Positions 28,130 through 36,539 of a stretch of DNA of 64,000 nucleotides are shown here, piece by piece. Every line of letters begins with the position of its first letter. Position 1 is the stretch's first letter. The DNA comes from FEN-1219 sp036563665 (GTDB lineage Bacteria; Pseudomonadota; Gammaproteobacteria; Steroidobacterales; Rariloculaceae). Position numbers and translations under genes: made by a program. The DNA is taken from assembly GCA_036563665.1 (NCBI GenBank), contig DATCLY010000023.1, positions 1 through 64,000 of the forward strand. Reading direction: 5' to 3'. The notes under the pieces were generated by a model. That model had not been told where the DNA came from. It searched no databases and saw nothing but the letters and a program-made list of their open reading frames with translations.

Positions 28130-29488
28130 TCAGTGCGCCACGGCCTCCACCTTGGCCCCGGCCCCCTCCGGCCTGACCATGCGGTTCCACACGAACATGG
28201 CCGTGGCGAGCACGAGCGGGGGCACGGCGGCCGCGTAGAAGAGGTCCGCCGCCGTCCAGCCCTGGGCGATGAACGCGCTCGCGAGGCTCGGGCCCACGAT
28301 GGCGCCCAGCCGCCCGACGCCGAGGCCCGCGCCCACGCCGGTGGAGCGGAGGTCCGTCGGATAGTACGTGGCCGCGAGGGCGTTGATGGCGGCCTGACCG
28401 CCGATCACGCACAGGCCCGCGATGAACACCACCACGAACAGCGCCGCGACGGTCATCCAGGGCTGGCCGATCAGCGCGATGTTCACGCAGGCGAGCAGGC
28501 CGCAGGTGCCGAGCACGCGCACGAAGCCGAGCTTGTGCACGAACCAGCCGAGCGTGAACGCGCCCACCGTGCCGCCCACTTGCACCATGGCGGCGATCAT
28601 GGCGGCGGTGGACTCTTCGACGCCCGAGTCCGTGATCACCGTCGTGAGCCACCCCTGCAGGAAGTAGATGTTCAGCAGGTTCATGAAGTTCACGATCCAG
28701 AGCAGCGTCGTTCCGAGCGCGCGCCCGTCGTGGAACAACGCGACGAACGGCACGCCGCGGCTGCGGCCCTCGGAGGCCACCACGTACTCCACGTCGGGCC
28801 CGACCGGCGCCGCGGGGGCAACTTTGCGCAGCCACTTCGCGAGCGCCTGAGCCTTCTTCTTCTGCACCGCCAGGAACTGGAGCGACTCGGGCAGCATGAA
28901 GAGCATGACCACGGCGATGACCATCGGCACCACCGCGCCGAAGTAGAACACCGAGCGCCAGCCGAACAGCGGCAACAGCCACGCGGCCACGAAGCCGCCG
29001 AGCGCGGCGCCCGCCGTGAAGCCGTTGCCGACGATCATCATGATCGTCACGCGGATGTTCTTCGGGCTGTACTCGCCGCAGAGCGCCACCGCGTTCGGCA
29101 TGATGGCGCCCATGCCGAGCCCGGCGATCACGCGGATGATCAAGAGCTCGTTCAGCGACTCGGCGCGGGCCGTGAGGTACGTGAGCACGGCGAAGAACAC
29201 CGTGGAGCCGATCAGCACCGGCCGGCGGCCGATCTTGTCCGCGAGCATGCTGCACAGGATCGACCCGAAGAGCACGCCGAATGGCGCCGCGGAGAGCACG
29301 GGGCCGAGCTGGACGCGGGAGATGCCGAGCTCCTCGGACAGTGCCGGCGCCACATAGCCGAGCGACTGCACGTCGAACCCGTCCATGGCGAGGCACAGGA
29401 AGCAGAGCACGAAGATGCCGATCTGAAAGGCCCCGAGCCTGCTGTTGTCGATGATGGCGCCGACGTCGACGCGGGTGGGTGCTGTCAT
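28130..29488 (-). CDS. MFS transporter, aromatic acid:H+ symporter-like
   Basis: 452 aa with 12 expected membrane helices. The motif DGFDVQSLGYVAPAL in helix 1 is characteristic of the AAHS family (PcaK/BenK/MhpT-like) that takes up aromatic acids, and ADKIGRRPVLIGS is the loop 2-3 MFS signature. The second half repeats the pattern less clearly (GWFVHKLGFVRVLG). The start ATG 29488 has AAGGA ten bases upstream; an earlier in-frame start at 29536 would add a charged leader. No aromatic catabolic gene lies next to it, so the substrate is open. Confidence 0.88.
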   Translation of the reverse strand: MTAPTRVDVGAIIDNSRLGAFQIGIFVLCFLCLAMDGFDVQSLGYVAPALSEELGISRVQLGPVLSAAPFGVLFGSILCSMLADKIGRRPVLIGSTVFFAVLTYLTARAESLNELLIIRVIAGLGMGAIMPNAVALCGEYSPKNIRVTIMMIVGNGFTAGAALGGFVAAWLLPLFGWRSVFYFGAVVPMVIAVVMLFMLPESLQFLAVQKKKAQALAKWLRKVAPAAPVGPDVEYVVASEGRSRGVPFVALFHDGRALGTTLLWIVNFMNLLNIYFLQGWLTTVITDSGVEESTAAMIAAMVQVGGTVGAFTLGWFVHKLGFVRVLGTCGLLACVNIALIGQPWMTVAALFVVVFIAGLCVIGGQAAINALAATYYPTDLRSTGVGAGLGVGRLGAIVGPSLASAFIAQGWTAADLFYAAAVPPLVLATAMFVWNRMVRPEGAGAKVEAVAH

Positions 29489-29878
29489 CCGATCATCCTT
29501 CTGTGGTTCTTCTGCGGCGGGCGGGGAGAGGGCCACTGCGCACGGCGCACGGCTCGGCGGGCGTGGGCCCGCGGTCGTCGCGCGGGCCGCGGCCGATGGG
29601 GCGGGGGGCGATCACGCTCGCGGGCCTCCGCTCGCGCGCCCGCGGCATTGTCCGCCGCGGGCCGTGCCGCCCCCCTCGCACGCGGCTTCCGCCGGCGCGA
29701 AAGACCGATCCGCCATCGCTACCCCCTTGGTTGCCCGGCCTAAGCCTGACGACAGGCGCCACCGAAAATCAAGGCCGGGCGCGCCCCAGCGGCCGTATTG
29801 GGCCGAAACGGATGGACTCCGGCGCTTTTCCGGCGCAAGCTTTCCGTCGAGATTGGCTGGATTCTACAGGGACGAACC
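29489..29878. other. 390-bp divergent intergenic region
   Basis: The region lies between the MFS gene (minus) and tatA (plus) and must hold promoters for both. I see no convincing gene. The sequence is rich in GC runs and short dyads such as GGCCGCGGGCC-like stretches, but I could not identify a clear operator or a matched -35/-10 pair. Confidence 0.5.
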
Positions 29879-30133
29879 ATGGGCCTGAGCGGCGTGAGCA
29901 CGTGGGAGCTGCTGATCATCCTGCTGATCGTGGTGCTCATTTTCGGCACGAGCCGGCTGAAGACGCTCGGCGCCGACCTGGGCGGCGCGATCCGCAACTT
30001 CCGCCAGGCGATGGACGGCAAGAACGCCGAGGCACAGGCGCCCCGCCTTCCGGAGGCGTCGACGCGGACCGACAGCGGCCAGACCGCGGGGGAGCAGCAC
30101 GCGGACAACGCTCCGCCCACCGCGGCCCGGTGA
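29879..30133 (+). CDS. tatA: twin-arginine translocase subunit TatA/TatE-like
   Basis: 84 aa: a very short periplasmic N-terminus, one helix (STWELLIILLIVVLIFGTSRL), the conserved FGTSRLKTLGADLGGAIRNF hinge and amphipathic helix, and a hydrophilic tail. This is the pore-forming component of the Tat system for folded proteins. The start ATG 29879 is chosen because it gives the canonical N-terminus; the frame extends upstream to 29798 without relevance. tatB and tatC are not adjacent: the next gene is a DedA protein. It may therefore be the TatE-like second copy, or this genome may have a scattered tat locus. Confidence 0.92.
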   Translation: MGLSGVSTWELLIILLIVVLIFGTSRLKTLGADLGGAIRNFRQAMDGKNAEAQAPRLPEASTRTDSGQTAGEQHADNAPPTAAR

Positions 30134-30199
30134 GCCGCATGCCTTTCTTCCACCGGGCCTCGAGCGCCCGTCGCCTTCGTTCGGCCTGAAGGAAAAGAG

Positions 30200-30871
30200 A
30201 TGGACGCGCTGGCCTGGTTCGTGGACCTCTTCCTGCACACCGACGAGCACCTGGCGGAGCTCGCCATGGCCTATGGCGCGTGGGTGTACGCCATCCTGTT
30301 CACGATCGTGTTCCTCGAGACGGGCGTGGTGGTCACGCCGTTCCTGCCGGGCGATTCGCTGCTGTTCGCGGCGGGCGTGCTCGCCGCCGCGGGCGTGCTC
30401 GACGTCGGCCAGCTCGTGGTGTTGCTCACGGCGGCCGCCATCCTCGGCGACAGCCTGAACTACGCCATCGGGCGCAAGGTAGGCCCGCGCGTCTTCACGG
30501 AGGGGAGCCGGTTCTTCAAGCAGGAGCATTTGCTGCGCACGCAGGCGTTCTACGAACGGCACGGCGGCAAGACGATCGTGCTCGCGCGCTTCGTGCCGAT
30601 CGTGCGCACGTTCGCGCCGTTCGTGGCGGGCATCGGCCGCATGCGCTACGCGCGGTTCCTGACGTACAACGTGCTCGGCGGGGCCGTGTGGGTCAGCGCG
30701 TTCTCGCTGCTCGGCTACTTCTTCGGCGCGCAGCCGATCGTGCAGGAGAACTTCTCGCTCGTCGTCATCGCGATCGTCGTGCTGTCCGTGGTGCCCATCG
30801 CCGTCGAGCTCGTGCGCGCCCGCAACGGCGCCGGCCGCGTGCAGCCCGAAGCCCCCCGCGACCCGTCCTGA
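30200..30871 (+). CDS. DedA-family membrane protein
   Basis: 223 aa. ETGVVVTPFLPGDSLLFAAG near residue 40 and GRKVGPRVF...FFKQEHLLRTQAFYERHGGKTIVLARFVPIVRTFAPFVAG carry the DedA (SNARE-associated/VTT) signature, including the F/Y-x-R-x-x-P-x-x-R motif. Members are proton-dependent envelope proteins linked to phospholipid or undecaprenyl-phosphate recycling. AAGGAAAAGAG just upstream is a good ribosome binding site. It follows tatA by 66 bp and is convergent with asd. Confidence 0.92.
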   Translation: MDALAWFVDLFLHTDEHLAELAMAYGAWVYAILFTIVFLETGVVVTPFLPGDSLLFAAGVLAAAGVLDVGQLVVLLTAAAILGDSLNYAIGRKVGPRVFTEGSRFFKQEHLLRTQAFYERHGGKTIVLARFVPIVRTFAPFVAGIGRMRYARFLTYNVLGGAVWVSAFSLLGYFFGAQPIVQENFSLVVIAIVVLSVVPIAVELVRARNGAGRVQPEAPRDPS

Positions 30872-30922
30872 GCCTGGTCGCAGGCGCGCGCGTCCAGCCG
30901 CCGCGTCGCGAGAGCGTGCGTG

Positions 30923-32005
30923 CTATCCCGCGGTCTGGGCGCGCTGCGTCTGGCCTTGGGCGAGGACGTGCTCGGCGATCTGGACGGCGTTGAGGGCGGC
31001 GCCCTTGAGGAGCTGGTCGCCGGCCGAGAACAGCGCGATCGAGCGGCCCGAGGGGTCGCTCGCATCCGCGCGGATGCGGCCCACGAGGATCTCGTCGCGG
31101 CCGGAGGCGTCCTTCGGCATCGGGAAGTAGTTGCGCTCGACGTCGTCGACGATCTTGACGCCGGGCGCCTCCGCCAGGATCCGCCGCACCTCGTCGGGCG
31201 TGATCGGGCGCTCGCACTCGAAGTTCACGGACACGCAGTGCGCGCGCAGCACCGGCACGCGGATGCAGGTGGCGGTGACGCGCAGATTCGGCTCGCCGAA
31301 GATCTTGCGCGTCTCCTGCATGACCTTCGTCTCCTCCTCGTTGTAGCCCGTCGCCGGATCGACCTTCGTGTTGTGGCTGAACACGTTGAAGGCGTACGGG
31401 TGCGGCAGCACGCGCTGCTGGTACTCGCGTCCCTCGAGCGCCGCGCGCGTGGCCTCCTCGAGCTCGGCCATGGCGGCCGCGCCCGCCCCGGACGCCGCCT
31501 GGTAGGTGGAGATCACCATGCGGCGGATCGGGTTGACGCGATGGATCGGCCACAACGGCGTGATGGAGATGATCGCCGCGCAGTTCGGGTTCGCGATGAT
31601 GCCGCTATGCCGGCCGATCTCGCCGGCGTTGATCTCGGGGACGACGAGGGGCACGTCCGCGTCCATGCGGAAGGCGGAGGAGTTGTCGATGACGACGGCT
31701 CCCTCGCGCACCGCGATCGGCGCGAAGCGCTTGGAAATCGAGCTCCCCGCCGAGAACAGCGCGATGTCCACGCCGCGGAAGCTCTGCTCGGTGAGCTCCT
31801 GCACCGTCACCGGCTTGCCCGCGTACGTGAGCGTCTTGCCCGCCGAGCGGGCGGACGCGAAGAGCTTGAGCTCGGCGACCGGGAAGCGACGCTGCTCGAG
31901 GCAGCGGACGATCTCGACGCCGACGGCGCCGGTGGCGCCCACGACGGCGACGACGGGGGCGCGGCTCGAGGCCCCGTGAGCGGGGGCGGGGGACGGTGAC
32001 GACAT
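30923..32005 (-). CDS. asd: aspartate-semialdehyde dehydrogenase
   Basis: 360 aa. It reduces aspartyl phosphate to aspartate semialdehyde with NADPH, the branch point to lysine/diaminopimelate, threonine and methionine. The NADP loop GATGAVG is at residues 23-29, and the nucleophile is Cys142 in IIANPNCAAIISITPL. TYQAASGAG and RVPVLRAHCVSVNFE with the substrate-binding arginine and histidine follow. The pattern NPNC with a short Rossmann start is the Gram-positive/archaeal-like (USG-1 type) branch rather than E. coli Asd. The start ATG 32005 has GGAGAG upstream. The first 15 residues are a low-complexity extension. Confidence 0.95.
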   Translation of the reverse strand: MSSPSPAPAHGASSRAPVVAVVGATGAVGVEIVRCLEQRRFPVAELKLFASARSAGKTLTYAGKPVTVQELTEQSFRGVDIALFSAGSSISKRFAPIAVREGAVVIDNSSAFRMDADVPLVVPEINAGEIGRHSGIIANPNCAAIISITPLWPIHRVNPIRRMVISTYQAASGAGAAAMAELEEATRAALEGREYQQRVLPHPYAFNVFSHNTKVDPATGYNEEETKVMQETRKIFGEPNLRVTATCIRVPVLRAHCVSVNFECERPITPDEVRRILAEAPGVKIVDDVERNYFPMPKDASGRDEILVGRIRADASDPSGRSIALFSAGDQLLKGAALNAVQIAEHVLAQGQTQRAQTAG

Positions 32006-32169
32006 GCTTCTCTCCGTGCGCGTCGGAAACGCGGGGGCCCGCGGGCGGGGCCGGGTCCAGTTTGGACGCGCAACGCTAGCCTAGGCGGCTCCGCAACTCA
32101 AGGGTATGGGTCAGAGCCGCAAAGCGAAGCTCGCGCCGCCCCCGGCAAGGCGCTCCGGCCCGGATACGC

Positions 32170-33483
32170 TCAGAGCGACTTCAGGTACTCGACGAGGTCG
32201 CGCGTCTCCTGCTCCGTGAGCCCGAGCCCCTGGAGCTCGTCGTAGTGGCGGACGACGTCGGTCAGCGTCTCGAAGCGGCCGTCGTGATAGAAGCCGCCCT
32301 TGGCATGCGCCCAGAGGCCCTTCAAGGGCGTCGTGCGGTAGCGCCCGTCGGGGCTGCGCTCCGCCTGGAACGCGTCGATGCCGATCTCCTCCGGCGTGTG
32401 CAGGTTCCAGCCGGGCTCCGTGAAGAGCGGCGGCACGTGGCAGCGCGCGCAGCGCGCCTTGCCTTCGGCCGCGAACAGCGCCTTGCCGCGCTTCGCCGCC
32501 CGGGGATCGTAGCTGCCTTTCGGCGGCTCGGGCGCCCGCAGCGAGAGCTGGTAGAAGTGCAGCGCCGCGAGCTTCGGAGTGACGAGGTCCGGATCGTGGC
32601 GGACGTCGCCCAAGTCGTTGGCGGCCGCCACCGGGAAGCGGGAGGCATCGTCGAGACGCGGGTCGTAGAAGGTGCCCTGGCCGTGCATCTCGAGCACGGC
32701 CACGAACGCGTTCCAGTAGGGCACCGAGCCCCACCCCGTGAAGGTGTGCAGGTTCACGCCGGCGAGGCCGTAGGCCGGCGGGATCAGCGTGGCCGCCGTC
32801 TTGCCGTCCGGGCGGAACGCCTTGCCGTCGAGGATCAGCGCCGCGTCGAACCGGCCGGGCCCCCAGCTCGCGAGCACCTCGCGCACCGTCGCCTCGTCCA
32901 CGCCCAGCAGCTCCGCGAACGGCGCCACGGTGGGCGCGGCGTTGATGATCGCGCCCACGTTCAGGTCGCGGTTCGCCCAGCCGTCGAGCCGCCGCCCGAT
33001 GCCCGGCGCGAACGAGTCGTTCACGGTGCTGTGGCACAGCGCGCAGGTGATGCCCACCGACGTGATCGACCCGGACTCGTCGAAGAACCCCTTCACCCCG
33101 ACCACGGCGTCGAGCTGGAGCAGCGCGAGCGTGGTGGCGGGGTCGTCGAGGTCGACCTCGCCGCGCCGCAGGGCGCGCGTGAGCGAGGACGGCAGCGCGT
33201 TCACGTCCACCTTGAGGCCGAGCTCGAGCGCGGCGCGCGGGGAGAGGCCCTCGCCCGTCCCGCCGTTCGCCGCGCCCGCGATGGCCCGATGCAGGCCGAG
33301 TTGTCCCCCCCAGAACTCCTCGTCGCCGAAGGTGTCGTGCCTGAAGATGCCCTGTCCGCGGTTCGCGAGGGCCGCCGCGTTCTGCCAGACGGTGGGCGGC
33401 GCGTCGTCGGGGCGGCCTGCGTCGGCGGACCCGACGAGGCAGAGCGCCACGGCGAGCGGCCAGTGACGAGTCATGCGCGACAT
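32170..33483 (-). CDS. exported diheme cytochrome c, peroxidase-like
   Basis: 437 aa with a signal peptide (WPLAVALCLVGSADA, cleavage near residue 22). There are two c-type heme sites: CALCH at 147-151 and CARCH at 345-349. The C-terminal domain (residues 330-437) is a clear cytochrome c fold, ending with the FYHDGRFETLTDVVRHYDE and LTEQETRDLVEYLKSL pattern of di-heme cytochrome c peroxidase relatives (MauG/CcpA group). The N-terminal 145 residues are specific to this protein. The start ATG 33483 has an AGGGAGG box. It lies 13 bp after the ECF sigma factor stop on the same strand, so the two are probably co-transcribed. The substrate is unknown. Confidence 0.88.
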   Translation of the reverse strand: MSRMTRHWPLAVALCLVGSADAGRPDDAPPTVWQNAAALANRGQGIFRHDTFGDEEFWGGQLGLHRAIAGAANGGTGEGLSPRAALELGLKVDVNALPSSLTRALRRGEVDLDDPATTLALLQLDAVVGVKGFFDESGSITSVGITCALCHSTVNDSFAPGIGRRLDGWANRDLNVGAIINAAPTVAPFAELLGVDEATVREVLASWGPGRFDAALILDGKAFRPDGKTAATLIPPAYGLAGVNLHTFTGWGSVPYWNAFVAVLEMHGQGTFYDPRLDDASRFPVAAANDLGDVRHDPDLVTPKLAALHFYQLSLRAPEPPKGSYDPRAAKRGKALFAAEGKARCARCHVPPLFTEPGWNLHTPEEIGIDAFQAERSPDGRYRTTPLKGLWAHAKGGFYHDGRFETLTDVVRHYDELQGLGLTEQETRDLVEYLKSL

Positions 33484-33496
33484 GATGCCTCCCTGT

Positions 33497-34201
33497 TCAG
33501 TGTGGTGGCCCTGCGAGGGCCGTGAGCACCGCCACGACGATGGCGTCGCAGCGGGTGCCTTCGAAGCCGAACGCATCGCGCGCGGCATCGTCCGGCCAGC
33601 GGCCGAGCGAGGCCCGCAGCAACGCGCGGGCGCGGTGGAATCGCGTCTTGACCGTGGCCTCCTTGATGTCCAGCGCGGCGGCCGTCTCCGCCACGGAGAG
33701 CTGCTCCACGCCGCGCAGCATGAAGACCGCGCGAAACTCGTCCGGCAGCGCGTCGATGGCGTGCTGCACGCGGTTCATGAGCTCGACGCGCATGGTGTGC
33801 CGCTCCGGCTCGTCGCTCTCGAGCGCGGGCGGGTCCACGAAGCCCTCGGCGTGCGGGACGAAGGCGGGCGCCCGGCGCCGCCGGCCGGCCGCCTCGTTGA
33901 TGGCGATGCGGGCGAGCCAGGACTGGAGGCCGGCCGGCCCCCGGAACTGGTCCAGGTGGTAGTAGGCCCGGATGTAGGCCGCCTGGACGGCGTCGCGGGC
34001 TTCGTCGTCGTCGGGCAGGATCGCGCGCGTGAGCCGGAACAGCAGGCGGTTGTAGCGGCGCATCACGAGCTCGAACAAGGCGGTGTCGCCCGCGAGGATG
34101 CGCGCGACCAGCTCCGCGTCGGACAGCGGTGGGAACGGCGGCACGCGGGTCGCCGAGGGCGCTGCGCCCGCTTCGGGCCCGCTGTGGTGTTCTCGGTTCA
34201 C
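33497..34201 (-). CDS. ECF-family RNA polymerase sigma factor
   Basis: About 234 aa from GTG 34201; the frame is open to 34285 and the exact start is uncertain. Region 2 is visible in ALFELVMRRYNRLLFRLTRAIL, DDDEARDAVQAAYIRAYYHLDQFRG and LQSWLARIAINEAAGRRRR. Region 4 follows in ALPDEFRAVFMLRGVEQLSVAETAAALDIKEATVKTRFHRARALLR with a normal helix-turn-helix. About 35 residues follow region 4, including two cysteine-poor hydrophobic turns. There is no anti-sigma gene beside it; instead a diheme cytochrome c follows directly. Three GAACCTT repeats just upstream may be its own promoter elements. Confidence 0.9.
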   Translation of the reverse strand: MNREHHSGPEAGAAPSATRVPPFPPLSDAELVARILAGDTALFELVMRRYNRLLFRLTRAILPDDDEARDAVQAAYIRAYYHLDQFRGPAGLQSWLARIAINEAAGRRRRAPAFVPHAEGFVDPPALESDEPERHTMRVELMNRVQHAIDALPDEFRAVFMLRGVEQLSVAETAAALDIKEATVKTRFHRARALLRASLGRWPDDAARDAFGFEGTRCDAIVVAVLTALAGPPH

Positions 34202-34227
34202 GGCCAGGAGATGCAGGCGGCGGCGAA

Positions 34228-34283
34228 AAGGTTCCCGGCGGAGGGCGACAAAGGTTCGGTACCCCGCCGCCGGCCGAAGGTTC
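34228..34283 (-). promoter_or_regulatory. three GAACCTT direct repeats upstream of the ECF sigma gene
   Basis: On the minus strand GAACCTT occurs at 34234-34228, 34257-34251 and 34283-34277, spaced 23 and 26 bp. The first lies in GGGAACCTTTTC, resembling ECF -35 boxes of the GGAACTT kind. A recognisable -10 such as CGTC or GTCTAA is not clear. If the repeats are promoter or operator elements, the translation start of the sigma gene must be near 34201 rather than 34285. The region also lies between two divergent units. Confidence 0.45.
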
Positions 34284-34320
34284 ACCGCGCGGCCCCGGGG
34301 CGCGATACCATCGCCGCCAC

Positions 34321-35370
34321 ATGGCTCTCATTCAGCGCCGGGCGGACGCCCGGGCCGCCCGTTCGCCCCTCGCGTGGACGGAGCTCGACGACGAGGGGCT
34401 CCTGCAGCTGCGCTTCCGCGACCTGCGCTTGCGCATCGAGGACGCGCCCGTCTGGCGCGACATCGAGCGCGTGTACGGGGAGCTCGAGCGCCGCGGGATC
34501 CGTTTCCGGCCGCACGTGTGGCTGTCGGAGTCCTGGTTCTCGCCCGACGGCGTGCCGGGGTTCGCGGTGCCTTTCTTCCTCGCTCATCCGCGGCTGCAGC
34601 GGCTCGAGGAGCGGATGATCGGCGAGGCCGAGGGCGGCGCCCGGCGGTGGCGGCTCCAGCTCCTGCGGCACGAGGTGGGCCACGCGCTCGACAGCGCCTA
34701 CGGGCTGCGCCGCCGGGCCGACTGGCGGCGCGTGTTCGGGCGGGCGTCGGCGCCTTACGGGAGCGGCTACGTGGCCCGGCCGAGCAGCCGGCGCTACGTG
34801 CTGCACCTGCCGAACTGGTACGCCCAGAGCCATCCGACGGAGGACTTCGCCGAGACGTTCGCCGTGTGGCTCCCCCCGCGGAACCGCTGGCGCGCGCAGT
34901 ACGCGGGGTGGCCGGCCCTCGAGAAGCTCGAGTACGTGGATCGGCTCATGGCGGAGATCGGGGGCCGGCCCCCGCCGAACCGCGACCGCTCGCAGGTGGC
35001 TCCGCTCGGCTGCGACGGTCGCTCGCTCGGCGAGTACTACCGGCGCAAATGGAATCGCTACGGGCACGAGGACCCGCGCTACGACGACTGGCTCCTGCGC
35101 GCCTTCGCGCGCCGGGGCGGCGGGTCGGGTGTGCCCGCCCACCGTTACATCCGGGAACAGGAGCCGCGGCTCCGCCGGGCGCTCGGCAACGCGTCGCACC
35201 TGCGCACCTACGTGGCGGAGCACGCGATCGACGCGGTGAGACACCGCGCACGGCAGCTCGGCCTCGTGCTGCGCAAAGCTCCCGAGGACAGCTTCGGCAC
35301 CGTGCTCAGGCTTTGCGAGCGCGTGCTCCGCGACATCCTCCGGCGCGATCGGGAGTACTGCTTGAGATGA
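34321..35370 (+). CDS. zincin-like putative zinc metallopeptidase
   Basis: 349 aa, no signal peptide. RHEVGHALDSAYGL holds the HExxH zinc motif (His117-Glu118-His121). A further glutamate cluster 50 residues on (HPTEDFAETFAVW, Glu174/Glu178) is placed like the third zinc ligand of gluzincins. The fold resembles the family often annotated as putative zinc-binding metallopeptidase. The C-terminal 130 residues are arginine-rich and helical, with no recognised domain. The ATG at 34321 is the natural start; the longer frame upstream is shadow. Its stop overlaps the start of an ATP-grasp ligase in an ATGA, so the two are made together. Confidence 0.8.
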   Translation: MALIQRRADARAARSPLAWTELDDEGLLQLRFRDLRLRIEDAPVWRDIERVYGELERRGIRFRPHVWLSESWFSPDGVPGFAVPFFLAHPRLQRLEERMIGEAEGGARRWRLQLLRHEVGHALDSAYGLRRRADWRRVFGRASAPYGSGYVARPSSRRYVLHLPNWYAQSHPTEDFAETFAVWLPPRNRWRAQYAGWPALEKLEYVDRLMAEIGGRPPPNRDRSQVAPLGCDGRSLGEYYRRKWNRYGHEDPRYDDWLLRAFARRGGGSGVPAHRYIREQEPRLRRALGNASHLRTYVAEHAIDAVRHRARQLGLVLRKAPEDSFGTVLRLCERVLRDILRRDREYCLR

Positions 35371-36398
35371 AGCGCTACCGGATCCTGCTCATGGTGCACG
35401 AGGACCTCGTGCCGCCGGACGATTTGTCCGGCCTGGACGAAGCGGAGCTCGAGCGCATCCGCACCGAGCGCGACGTGCTCGAGACGCTGCGCGCGCTCGG
35501 CCACGAGGTGCGCGTGCTGGGCATCCGCGACCGGCTCACGGAGCTCGGCGAGACGATCGCCGAGTGGAAGCCGCACGTGGTGTTCAACCTGCTGAACGAA
35601 TTCTCCGGCATCGCCTCGTACGACTACTACGTGGTGGCGCATCTCGAGCTCATGCGCCAGCCATACACGGGCTGCAACCCGCGCGGCATGATGATGTCGC
35701 GCGACAAGGTGCTCACGAAGCAGATGCTCGCCTGGCACCGCATCGCCACGCCCGCGTTCCGCCTGTTCCCTTACGGCACGCGCTTCACCGAGCCGCGGCG
35801 CGTGACGTTCCCGCTGATCGTGAAGTCGGCCACGGAGGAGGCTTCACTCGGCATCTCGCAGGCGTCGATCGTGAGCGACATGCGAGGTCTCAAGGAGCGC
35901 GTGCAGTTCATCCACGAGCAGCTCGAGACGGACGCCATCGCCGAGGAGTACGTGGAGGGGCGCGAGCTCTACATCGGCGTGCTCGGCAACACGCGCCTCA
36001 CGGCACTGCCGGTGTGGGAGATGGACTTCGGCACGTTGCCCGAGGTCCAGGCGGGCATCGCCACGCGCAAGGTGAAGTGGGACAAGAAGTATCAGGCGAA
36101 GCACGGCATCTCCACCGGCCCCGCGAAAGACCTGTCGCCGGAGGAGCAGGCCCGCCTCGGGCGCCTCGCGAAGCGCGTCTATCGGGCACTGCACATGAGC
36201 GGCTTCGCGCGCATGGATTTCCGCATGCGTGCGGACGGCGCGGTGTTCGTCATCGAGGCGAACGCGAACCCCGAGCTCGCGCGCGGCGAGGATCTCGCGG
36301 CCTCGGCGGAAGCCGTGGGTATCGACTATCCGGCGCTGATCACGCGCATCGTGAACCTGGGGCTCGCGTACATGCCGGAATGGCGGATGTTCGCCTGA
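35367..36398 (+). CDS. ATP-grasp ligase, D-Ala-D-Ala-ligase-like
   Basis: 343 aa. The N-terminal pre-ATP-grasp domain (MKRYRILLMVHEDLVPP...HVVFNLLNEFSG) leads to the ATP-grasp core: TGCNPRGMMMSRDKVLTKQML, TFPLIVKSATEEASLGISQ, IAEEYVEGRELYIGVLGN and the metal-binding end GFARMDFRMRADGAVFVIEANANPELA. The order matches D-alanine-D-alanine ligase relatives, but the insertion KVKWDKKYQAKHGIST is not typical of Ddl, and no peptidoglycan gene is near. It probably joins an amino acid or amine to a carboxylate. It overlaps the metallopeptidase gene by 4 bp, implying a joint pathway. It is followed by a cluster of REP-like repeats. Confidence 0.88.
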   Translation: MKRYRILLMVHEDLVPPDDLSGLDEAELERIRTERDVLETLRALGHEVRVLGIRDRLTELGETIAEWKPHVVFNLLNEFSGIASYDYYVVAHLELMRQPYTGCNPRGMMMSRDKVLTKQMLAWHRIATPAFRLFPYGTRFTEPRRVTFPLIVKSATEEASLGISQASIVSDMRGLKERVQFIHEQLETDAIAEEYVEGRELYIGVLGNTRLTALPVWEMDFGTLPEVQAGIATRKVKWDKKYQAKHGISTGPAKDLSPEEQARLGRLAKRVYRALHMSGFARMDFRMRADGAVFVIEANANPELARGEDLAASAEAVGIDYPALITRIVNLGLAYMPEWRMFA

Positions 36399-36409
36399 GC
36401 GTCGCGGCG

Positions 36410-36525
36410 CGAAGATCGCGGCTGGCAAGCAGCTCCCACGGCTTCGTTTGCCGGGTGAGAGCGCCTTTCCAGGCGCGATTCTTCGGTTTCGCGGCGTGAA
36501 TCGCGGCTGGAAAGCCGCTCCGACA
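36410..36525. repeat. cluster of three REP-like elements after the ATP-grasp gene
   Basis: Three copies of the 30-bp unit in alternating orientation: minus at about 36410-36440, plus at about 36453-36486, and minus at about 36494-36525. Each has the GTGGGAGC or GTCGGAGC head, TTTCCAG or TTGCCAG centre and CGCGATYCTTCG or CGCGATTCACG tail. They fill the gap between two convergent genes, a position where such elements can act as transcript ends or stabilisers. Confidence 0.88.
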
Positions 36526-36539
36526 GGCTTCGCTTGCGC

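Noticed and set aside
36405..36535. Possible attachment site or transposon end after the ATP-grasp gene
   Set aside because: The inverted sequences match the dispersed REP-like family at other loci, and there is no transposase, integrase or tRNA there.
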